Assembly (NCBI GenBank): GCA_009103225.1
Contig: RHPI01002262.1
Span: 940,585 to 1,004,584 of the forward strand
Direction: 5' to 3'
Source: Chlorokybus atmophyticus
Lineage: Eukaryota; Streptophyta; Chlorokybophyceae; Chlorokybales; Chlorokybaceae
Length of the DNA stretch: 64,000 bases
How positions within the stretch are numbered: the stretch's first letter is position 1; each line of letters begins with the position of its first letter. A model generated the notes under the pieces. The model made no database searches. It saw only the letters and a list, made by a program, of their open reading frames with translations, and was not told the origin of the DNA. The translations under genes and the position numbers were made by a program. Below are positions 10,453 through 19,164 of this stretch, one piece after another.

Positions 10453-13400
10453 TCACGTGGAAGTGCAGTAAACGTTCACCCAATACTTGCCCTCTTGTAC
10501 ACGGGCGCTGTCCTTGTCAAACATGTGGAGCAGCTGGACAATGCCTTTTACTAGCTCCAGAGTCACGACATCGAGATGTGGACCGCCTCGACGCTTTTCC
10601 CATTCCAGAGCGATGCACTTTGTGTCGCTCGTCACATCCAGCTTCGTGTACCAGCGGACAAACACGACCTCCTTCCACACGCGCTCGCCGCTACCACCCC
10701 ACACCACCACGCGCAGAAAAAGGAGTGCCTGAGCCCACCACGTCACGTTCACACCGTCCTCATCACCTTCCAACTCAAGTGTAGAGAACCAAGGCCGCCC
10801 ATGGAACATCCCAGTTGCGCGCGCCATGCTGACTCCTGATGTCATGTATACCGCTGCGCCTGCGTTCACCACGCGAACAGCACGCCACCCGTCGGCCAAC
10901 TCCAGTTGTTCCCTCCTCAACCAGCTGTCCAGGGTGGCAGGCAGCTTGTCGGCAAATGGAGTCTTCAAGGCGACTTGGCGGCTACGCGCAGATCCGCTCC
11001 AGTACGGGCTGGACTCCCTCCTTGTCAGCACATCCATCCGTAGCAACTTGTCCGTCTTCTCCATGACATTACAGCACTGCTGCCGCGCCTGCGCCATGAC
11101 CGAGCGCATCTCGGGATCCACGACCATGCCATCCTCTCTCACATATTCCGCACAGCTCCATGCCTTCAGGATACGTGCCTGGTAGTCCCGGTTGTTGCCA
11201 CCACGCGCCCACCGTTTGATATTTTGGGCGTGCGTCTGCTCCATGCGGTTGGCGCTGAACCAATCTGGGTGTCCACTGCTGACAATTGCCGGCCCAAAAT
11301 GAGTGAGCTGATGCATCTTCTCGATCTTCCAACCTGACTTCTGTGCAGAATATGACGACAGTAGCGGATGCAACACTGCAGCTTTGAAGGCAGCCAGCTC
11401 GTTGTCGGCTGTGGTCAGGGTCTTTCTTGTGTGTTCATGCGCCTTCAGCAACTTCTTGTTCCACTGGGCAAACGATGCGGCAGCAATGGTGAAGAAATCG
11501 TTGCCCTCACTGTCGAGCAGCAAACCGTCTGCGAGGACCGGCAGCAGCTGCAGCACCGCCACTTTCTCCACCACCTGAAAGGAGTGGTTGAACAGGAAGA
11601 AATCTATTGTGCTTGTGGGTGCCTTGAAGTGCGAAACCCGCAGAGTCGCCTTGCATGCATTCAGCCTGTGCACATCTGCTCGTGAGCACGTGTTGTTGGC
11701 TTTTGTGTTCAACACAAAAGCAACACCAAAGACGTGCCTGGCCTGCAGAATCTGTCTCGTGGATGGACGCATTCGTTCCTTCGCGGCGTCGTACACAGCA
11801 GCAAGCAGGTGGTCAATGATGCCTCCCAGCACATGCATTGCGTCAGGGGCAAGACGAGAGTAGCAGTCAGCTCCCGGCACCCGCGACTGTCGCCAACCCC
11901 ACAGTGCATTCTGTTGCCAAACCACATTGCCTGGTTTCACGGAAAGCCATTCATCCTCACGAATGCCGGTAATTTGACCATTACCTCCTCGACATGCATG
12001 GAGTGCTGCTCTTTGAAAGCCTTGGCTGTCTGGCGTGCATTCCTAACACCGCTATGCAGGTCCGCCCGCAGCTGACGTATTGCTGGTGTGTAGAAGGCCT
12101 CGGTTCTCAATTCCCGGTCCTCATCCATCTCCAACAGATCTGATTTGGTGACGAGACAAACATCGCAAGGATGTCGTGTTTGGTTGCCCGACACAGTGCG
12201 TGCGAGTGTGGTAGTCTCCTACAACACGACAAACTCAGATGTTCTACTGACAACATCCTCCATGCACTATTTGCTGGCGGGCTGCATCCGGTTACAACCA
12301 TTCATGCCCACCACCTGCAAATCGCTGATGTAGTTGGCAAGCGCGGGAAACACACGACGCTCGATGCCATTCGGGTCGATGAGCTGCAGACCTTCCCAAC
12401 TCGCCCGCTTCATCCCCTAACACTAAATTCAAAGCGTCATGAAAAATCTCACGTTTCCGAATGGAGAACGATTCCTTGCCCTGCGCCCAGGTGGGATGCC
12501 CGGCCACTGCGTGAACCACCGGCAGAAGCGCTATCATAACAACCCCCATGTTGCTAGCATACATGTCCCAACTGTAGTTGGCAAGCGATGCCATCAGAGG
12601 GTAGCCAGAGCGCTTGCCCGCGCTGTCCAGCGTGGTCTTGTCACTGTACAGAATGGCAGGCGCCAAGTAGGACGCTTCCCCCACCTCTCTCCTCAAATCC
12701 ACCTCCACATCCTTCCACCAATCGCCCGTGGAAGGATGGCCAAAGCTGTGCTCGTCACCAGTGTACTGGAGATTGAAGCCATTGGCCGCATGTGGATTGC
12801 CATACAACCGCGCGAGCCATACCTGCTCCGACCAAGAGCATTACTTACTAAGCTGGCCTCAGAATAGATACTGCATCGATACTGCATTAGGTACTGCATT
12901 TCACAGACCTTGGCCGGCATATATGTGACGCAGCTGTCCTGATCCTCAGGGTCTCCGGGCTTGCGCAGGTCAGCCGTCACGTAGTTCTGATACGGCAGCA
13001 CACTCGCATGTGCATATGTGACATGGCTCTGATGGTTGAAGCACATGCACCGCACACCGTGAACACACCTCAGACTGAGAGAAAGCAATCGTGGTCCGGA
13101 GGTAGCTGGCCGCATGCACACCGGTCTCCCACTGGAGGTCTTCCGTCAGGAAGTGTGCATTTCGGATGCACTTGATGATCCGCCCCATGTCGGAGGCCGA
13201 CAGGCCTTGGCCGTTGTTGCACTGCACGAATGCCACTGCAAGAGCATGCTCCGAGCCATACCACCTGGATTCCGACGCGTGCGAAGGGACGCCTCCACTT
13301 CCATGTTGGCGTGCCACAGGTTTCTCAGGCACACGCACACATCGAAAGCCCTCGTTCACTTCCTCCTCCTCCTGTTGCTGCTGTGCGTGTGTCTCCTGGA

Positions 13401-13593
13401 GGAATCCTTCAGCATCAAGCATGTGAGCATCCTGGATCGAACTCCCCGGTTCAACATGACCCGCATCGTACTGTAATGGACGCTGGCCGACATACAGCTT
13501 GATCTGCTTGCACACCCTGCTGCTAATAATGTGCATGTAGACCGAGCTGCGTGTGGCGAAGCGCATGTGGCAATACGGACAAATGACTCCCAT
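10453..13593 (-). CDS. Plavaka-like transposase, one frameshift
   Basis: Exons read 13593-13069, 13028-12909, 12822-12315, 12218-11985 and 11955-10453, all phase-consistent once one base is discounted in the third; length about 962 aa. It starts with a C2HC finger (CPYC, then H-x6-C). Signs of the Plavaka family as I recall it: LAPAILYSDKTTLD followed by a YPL...SLANY block, NGIERRVFPAL, the CDVCLVTKSDL Cys motif, WGWR...LAPDAMHVLGGIIDHLL, and a late block KMHQLTHFGPAI...MEQTHAQNIKRW. These enzymes are predicted RNase H-fold DD(E/D) transposases. A run of four C at 12414-12417 shifts the frame; one base fewer restores it. Between 11985 and 11955 the frame also changes, either by a 29-nt GT-AG intron or a second lesion. 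It is divergent from the gene at 14101 across palindrome cluster C. Confidence 0.8.
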
Positions 13594-13650
13594 ATGTCAC
13601 TACTAACGTCGACAGGTGTCGCCAATGTAACCTGCATCATATCCAGCAAC

Positions 13651-13706
13651 ACGCACACCCGCCGCCGCCGCCGCCACCGCCACCGCCACCGCTACCGCTA
13701 CCGCTG
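13651..13706. repeat. CCG/CCACCG microsatellite
   Basis: Short run of CCG, CACCG and TACCG units about 60 bases upstream of the transposase start codon, between that gene and palindrome cluster C. Confidence 0.9.
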
Positions 13707-13741
13707 CATGCCAGAGGCGGGAAACTTGGCCGCCAGTCACT

Positions 13742-13945
13742 GGCTCCGTCGTACCATTATAATGGTACGATCGAGCCATTGCACGTCCAGGGTGAGTCTC
13801 TGGATATATATATATACATATATATTCTGATTGAACCGTTTCAATGGTACGAAGATGCCTTTGCCAAAAGGTATAGGCATTGTACAAAGGTACCATTGAA
13901 ATGGTACCTTTGTACAATGGCAATGGCAGTTCGTACCATTGACAA
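13742..13945. promoter_or_regulatory. GTACCAT palindrome cluster C, shared divergent promoter
   Basis: Two strong palindromes lie between the transposase (starts 13593, minus) and the next gene (14101, plus). 13749-13770 is a perfect 22-mer built on CGTACCATTA/TAATGGTACG. 13879-13918 has 19-nt perfect arms (ATTGTACAAAGGTACCATT and its complement) around a GA loop. Further GTACCATT or AATGGTAC half-sites lie near 13839 and 13935, with an AT repeat between (13803-13827). Composition and placement match clusters A and B. Confidence 0.75.
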
Positions 13946-14100
13946 CTCTGGCAATGTCAGTCCCCCTGCGCATGAAAACACCATTGATAGCTCCGCCAAG
14001 CTATGCCCTTACAGGGGCGTGATGCCGAGGGTATGTGGCGTTTGGAAGATCGTTGGCGGCGCTGCCAGGGGCGTAGTGGGCATTGTGGTCGAGGTCCGGG

Positions 14101-14950
14101 ATGAATTCCATGTTCGCACAGGGCGGGCAGGGTGCCGGAGGGGTGTCCTCGGTGTCAAACCCCACCAAGACTACCAAGGGCACATCCAATGACAACAGTG
14201 ACTCGGGCGATATCTTACAGGGCTCCCCCTCCGAGTGGGCAAAGGCACACCACAATACTGCCTCTAAGAAAATCCGACCCACCAGCAGCTGCGACCACGG
14301 CGACATGATTGAAGGGACCAAACAAGACTGGCATAACCAAGGTGGGTTACGATGCACTGTCAATGCCACATGCTAGGGTTCTTTTATCTTGCACATGCAC
14401 AGCCTCAAGTATCTTGCACTTGACATACATTGTCAATACGACATGCACACCCTCATGCACAACCTCCAGTGTCATGCACATGAACAGCATGACCAATCTC
14501 GCAAATGCACAGCCTATTTCTACTTGCGGGAGCTCACAAGTCGCAAAAGAGAAGCTGCGGAGTCAAACGAACGGGTAATCTATGACCTAGTTTAATGTTT
14601 CCAGCGGTAATTAAGCAGTATGCTTGCAGATTGCCATGTTGGTCAGAGTGAACCAAGAGCAGCGCGGCAGGCTGACTGTCTGCCTGGCGGAGTGCAACAA
14701 AGCGGAAGACGAGGTAAGCGTGTGTATGCTGATGGGCTAGTCCTCTGGCAGCACGCCACTCTTACAGCATTACCAAATGCAGGTGGTCACTCTCAAAGCG
14801 ACCATCAAGCGCATGCGCGTGCACGGCGAGGCGCTGACATTCAAGCTGAAGGACGAAGTGGCCGCTGTACTGTCAGCGAGCAAGGCAGCGGATGACTCCG
14901 GCCTTGAAGCAGAAGACTCGTCGGAGGAGGAACATGAGGAGGGGGTTTGA
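14101..14950 (+). CDS. Small unknown gene at the right of the island
   Basis: The start ATG at 14101 or 14110 opens a Gly/Ser/Thr-rich exon to about 14341 (SNDNSDSGD, SPSEWAKAHH). A short middle exon near 14528-14575 may code for LTSRKREAAESNER. Two later exons are clear: 14629-14712 (VRVNQEQRGRLTVCLAEC, ending EDE at donor GTAAGC) and 14782-14950 (VVTLKATIKRMRVHGEAL, then an acidic SSEEEHEEGV tail and TGA). The helical, heptad-like stretch before the acidic tail suggests a coiled coil. I do not recognise the family. Its promoter is shared with the transposase. Internal junctions before 14629 are unresolved. Confidence 0.45.
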
Positions 14951-15648
14951 GGAGGAGTTCTGAGGCAGGCACCATGGGTTGACAAGCTGCGCATGAGTCC
15001 GACAGCTAGACTCAATGTTATAGGGTAGTTTTATGCGCAAGTCGGCTGCTCAGTTGTAAGTGGACATACTCTCACCACTGCCCGTACATTGTACATATTG
15101 TGGGCTTTTAGGTGCAAGACCAAACAATCAGTCCAAGGTTTGTACAGAGAGGTGCATGGCATGTTAGTGTTGGCTTACGGCAAGAATTGCCAACTTTTGT
15201 CAAATGGCAAGGGTCACATATTAACAGCAGTGTAACGGCAAAGAAACTGCCGGCTATTGCTGTCAGCTGTCCGTAACTACCGGTCAACGGCCGTCTGTGC
15301 ACATCGACCAAAGGGTAACTGGTTGACAACTCTCGGCCGGTTAGTGCCACTGACAACCACTTTCGGCCCGCGGCCGTCTGCGTCACTCCACTTAAGCCAA
15401 CGGCAAACCCAACAGTCCAAAAGTAATATTTCAGGCAGCAACAGGCAGGCTCAGGCAGGCTCAAGCACCAGTCAGTCCCTCAGTCCTTAGTCAGTCACCG
15501 TGTAAAATTTGCGACGTTGGCGCAAAGACATTGCTTAGCACCTTTTGTCATGTGGAAGCGCTTTTCATATGGAAAGGTTGTTTTGATGGTGCACGCCTTC
15601 TTGCGTTCTTCAAGTTTGTGGAGATTCAAGGTGCTTGTGGTTGAATGG
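14951..15648. other. No gene seen; right flank of the island
   Basis: Between 15,180 and 15,400 the DNA is rich in CGGCCG, GGTCAAC and CCGTCAG words in both orientations, and at 15,430-15,490 it repeats CAGGCAGGCT and CAGTC. I could not align any of it with the left flank as a terminal inverted repeat. No ORF here has coding character. Confidence 0.4.
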
Positions 15649-16062
15649 TCATGATGCCAAAAAGAGGTTTGGTTGTGTCAAAAGAGCTCCCCCCGTACTA
15701 AAATAATTACCGATCAAAAGTCATATTCAGCGTGCTTGCAAGACTCTGAACTTAGTTGGCATATATGCCAAAACATGACAAAATGCAAATTACCTCGCAC
15801 TGCTTGGATACTTTTACAAAGTGCTGCGAACACTACAGATGTAAATGTACACTACTTAAGGTCCTTTGGGGTGCCTAGCATCTTCTCGTTCTCCAAGAGG
15901 ATAGCAGGCACCCCGCTTATTCTCAACCTTAAGATATGTTTCTTCAAGATGATGAATCAAGATTTCAAGTGCGGCTCTATATCTGTTCAGCCCATCAAGT
16001 GACTTGTGTGAGGTCTTGCTTGCTTGGCGGTTAGTGCTTTTTGCGCTGTGGGTCGTCACCAT
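15649..16062 (-). CDS. Small hypothetical spliced gene (85 aa)
   Basis: Four exons fit with correct phases and GT/AG ends: 16062-15928 (ATG), 15832-15794, 15745-15711, 15697-15649 (TGA). The product is a helical, Lys/Glu/Leu-rich protein: a basic Ser/Lys start, NRYRAALEILIHHLEETYLK near residue 26, then FVKVSKQCESLAS, ending in a hydrophobic tail. Four consecutive phase-compatible junctions are unlikely by chance, but introns are short and there is no homologue I can name. It could be the 3' end of a longer gene with exons upstream of 16062. Confidence 0.35.
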
Positions 16063-16219
16063 GGCTTCACAGCCTTCTCGAAAAGAGGTTTTCTTGTTCT
16101 AGCCTGAAGCAACAGTTGCAGTAACAGATGTTGTCTCTACACATTGTAACCATAAACAGTATGTAACATATGCAAAAAATGCAACACAAAAACTACTTAT
16201 GGTTGACATGTCTGGCCTT

Positions 16220-17060
16220 GTCTACCACATTGCAGGGCCTGCACAACACCCCAAGTTCTTGCATTAATGGTGATGCCGCACCAATTCTTGCAAAGAAGCT
16301 CGAGGTGCAAGTGGTACTTGCATTGGGCGTGTGTTACTATATTAGTTTTTCTATTGCATTCCTCTCCATTTGGTGAGACATATGCACACGTCCGTCCACC
16401 ACAATGGCCAAAACATGCTTAATTTGGCAGCTGTTTGGCACTTGTAACTCAAACGCTTATAGTTGCCCTCATGAATATCTAGTCCCATTCAGGGCAATGT
16501 CTGTCAAGGTGCAAGTGCTGCTTGCAGTACTACCACTCCTCGTTTTTCGTGTGTGGTTGGATACACCCTTCCTCCTTGCAAAAATGACCGCTCAGTTGTA
16601 AAAAGCAAGAGCGTTGGGCCTGCAGGGTTAAGTTGCATTTCACAATGTTCGACAGCTTACATGTAATCGTCGTTCTGTGAGTTGCTGTTTTTTAGCAGGA
16701 ATTGCACCAGTCATCATTGATTCCGAACATTGGTGTGTTTTTGCAACCTTCACGCTTGCAAGGTCTTCTTTTGCGACAAGGAAAACAGGGTTTGAAACAT
16801 GGTTAAGGGAAGGGTAAGCAAGAGTCAAAACTTATTTTAGATACTTGAACTGAATGTCTGTCCTTAGTCCGGCTCTTGGCACATTTCTCCCTACCTCCCC
16901 CCCACACCTTTCGTCGATATTGTGTAACCCAGGCACATCCTTTGCTTACCGCGATGAAAGTAATAAGTGCGCCGGATTTTTTCCCACTTAGATGGAGAGG
17001 TTTTCTTCTTGCAACCTGATACTGAGCAATGGTAAGCGCATGCTGTTGTCAGCAGCTGGT
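16220..17060 (-). pseudogene. Decayed Cys-rich repeat region (EsV-1-7-like motifs)
   Basis: Reading the minus strand gives four separate Cys motifs at similar spacing: CSVSGCKKK (about 17,035), CKREGCKNTPMFG then WCNSC (about 16,765), CKEEGC then, after an in-frame TAG, YCKQHLHL (about 16,585), and CKYHLHLELLC (about 16,315). The pattern C-x4-C, a spacer, then C-x2-H recalls the EsV-1-7 repeat of brown-algal IMM proteins and large algal viruses. The pieces lie in different frames and one holds a stop, so this is either an exon series I could not connect or a relic. Confidence 0.3.
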
Positions 17061-18069
17061 GACGTGATTGGATCCCCTGGTAGTGCAATATGCCTATGCA
17101 CGCAAGAGCATGTTAATGGGGGCTGAGGAATGCTTTTTGCTGCGAATAATATGAATGCTCACCTGAACAACCTTGACTACCTCGGGGCGAGGGTTTTCTT
17201 ATCACTGTCATGCTCTGAACGTAGTCCGCAAGACAGATAGTCAGCTTGATAAGGATGAGCACATCGTCAACCATTTCATTAGATATCCATACCTTTTGCT
17301 CCGCTGATTGCCAGTGTCATTGTCACTGACTCGGTCGTAGGTGCGCTTGCCTAGGTACGAAGCCGGGACAGTGCGCTAACTTCAAGTTTGCAGGGAAGTT
17401 CGCAGGGATCTATTGCCGCAGCTCTTCCTTACTGCTACTCGCATCCGAGCGGATTGCTTGGCGAGTGCCTGCAGTTGTGGCTTCGTCTGAAGTGCTTGAA
17501 CTTCTGCCACCGTAGTCACAACAGAGCTTCTATCAGCGGGAGATAATGGTTGAGCGTGAGCACCCATTACAACAAAGGCGATTCCCTTAGAACATAGTAA
17601 AACATCCGTAGTCAATGCTGCACATGCTACGCTACCGCCCATTAAACCAGTCCACTAAGCATCCGGCACGCTAAACTACGCCCACCACACTAGTGCGCTA
17701 AGCATCCAGCATAGTGACAACCGGAAGAACATGCTCAGCCACATGTTGCACTACCACACGCCATAGCAAGCTGAGCTTCCAATAATAGCGACACACTTTG
17801 CTCATACACATGTCGCAGCAGTTAAAGCCATACACCCAAACCCCCAGTGCACTCGCAGTTTCCCGTAGCGTCATGATTGTCGGCGTGGAGGATAATTGCG
17901 ACGTCACGCATTGCAGGTCCTATTCGATTCCGAAGTGGGCGCATGTTGAGTGATACGCGACATGTCCCTCTGATGTCACATATTGTAACGACATGATAAT
18001 GGGCAAAGGCGAACACAACTGCTTATATATGATTACAACTACACGCTCGTAGATGTCGCAACCACTGTC
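17061..18069. other. No confident gene
   Basis: An 86-codon minus-strand ORF starts at an ATG at 17642 and ends at 17382, and a 64-codon one runs 18016-17822. Neither has a family I recognise or clear splice partners. AAGCATCCRGCA occurs twice near 17,655-17,710 as a short direct repeat. Confidence 0.3.
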
Positions 18070-18924
18070 TCACAAGCCCGCATTGTTTTCGAGCTTCTGT
18101 ATGAGAAACTCTACAATATGCTCTGTCTTCCAGTGATCAATTCTGCCAAACGCATGAATGAGTATCACAACATGTTGTAGTCAAGAAGAAGGACGCAATT
18201 GCCTCACCGTATCGACTCTTCTGACTTTTTGCCGAAGTCATTCCCTAGCAATAGCTTTGGTGATGATCCGGGCCGATATCGCACTTTTAAGTTCTTGAAG
18301 CTGCTAGCCTTTTTGTCTATGAACTCCTGTACATGAGGGTACTGCCTGCACATTACATGGTCAGAAAGGATGTCTACAGTCACTACCGATAGTCTGCTCA
18401 AAGTTGTGCGCATAACAACTCACCCTAGCTTCCAACCGCAAACCTCCAGCACCGCGAGCTTGTAAGTGTTCTGCACAGCGAAGAGAATGGTTCTGTCGTT
18501 ATTTGTTGTCCATGGAGATTCCCGACCACTGACGCATTGCACAAGCAAAGCACTGATGCATATATAACCTGATTGCGTTCAACCCCGCTCTCCTGCGAGC
18601 AACACCGCCGGCAGTCAGCCTCCAGCTCCTCGTCTTGCACATACCTATACACGCATGCATGCAGGGCATACCTCACGATCAACACATTTCAGATGTTTCG
18701 AAGGAGTAAAGGGTATATACTAGAATGCAGTAATCAACGCTGAAGAATGGTTGAACCTGCTCAAGCCTTGCTTACTGTGCAAGCAGATCGCAGTCAGAGC
18801 ACACCGCTAGCCCCGTGAACCCAAGCGCCTCGCATTCCGAGGACGACGAGGATTCAGCCACAGAGGGCAGCGCGGCGGCGGTCACCGCCAGCCACACCGC
18901 CAGCCACACCGCCCCCCCCGCCAT
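18070..18924 (-). CDS. SELENOF: SELENOF (Sep15)-like ER thioredoxin-fold protein, Sec replaced by Trp
   Basis: Five phase-consistent exons (18924-18776, 18644-18569, 18470-18424, 18345-18208, 18142-18070) give 160 aa, close to the 165 aa of human SELENOF. Residues 1-22 are a signal peptide (GGAVWLAVWLAVTAAAL). The Cys-rich UGGT-binding part follows: SECEALGF, CSDCDLL, ADCRRCC. The thioredoxin-like domain has LEVCGWKLG, then YPHVQEFI, VRYRPGSSPKLLL and a C-terminal WKTEHIVEFL helix. In animals and many algae the redox motif is Cys-Gly-Sec. Here the third codon is TGG (Trp), at about 18434. Land-plant homologues also lack Sec at this site as I recall, so the redox role seems lost while a folding-quality-control role with UGGT may remain. 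It is divergent from the ABC1 kinase gene. Confidence 0.88.
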
Positions 18925-19164
18925 GGCACCGATATCGACACTTGGCTGATATCAACGCAATTCAGCCGAACCAAGTCATCAATCAGTGACCGGATCTTGT
19001 CGTGATTTGCCGGACAGTATGAGTGCTTAGACTGAAACATTGACGTGAGCAAGCGAGAACGCCAATAACAGTGCCGGTTCAATTTACATGCGGAGTTGTG
19101 AACCGGCGACAGTGAGGACAGTGAGGACAAAGTGCTTGTGGACAGTGCTGGCGGTGTGGGCGGC
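18925..19164. promoter_or_regulatory. Divergent promoter, SELENOF / ABC1 kinase
   Basis: The 240-base gap between the two divergent start codons. No TATA box or named motif stands out. A minus-strand ORF spans it but has no homology I recognise. The region would move if the kinase start were different. Confidence 0.4.

Noticed and set aside
12970-13121. Alternative minus-strand ORF 12693-13121 with its own start
   Set aside because: It overlaps two transposase exons in another frame and lacks the family motifs.
14951-15500. Right-hand terminal inverted repeat matching 950-1080
   Set aside because: Both flanks share short GGCCGT-type words, but no continuous inverted match could be aligned by eye.
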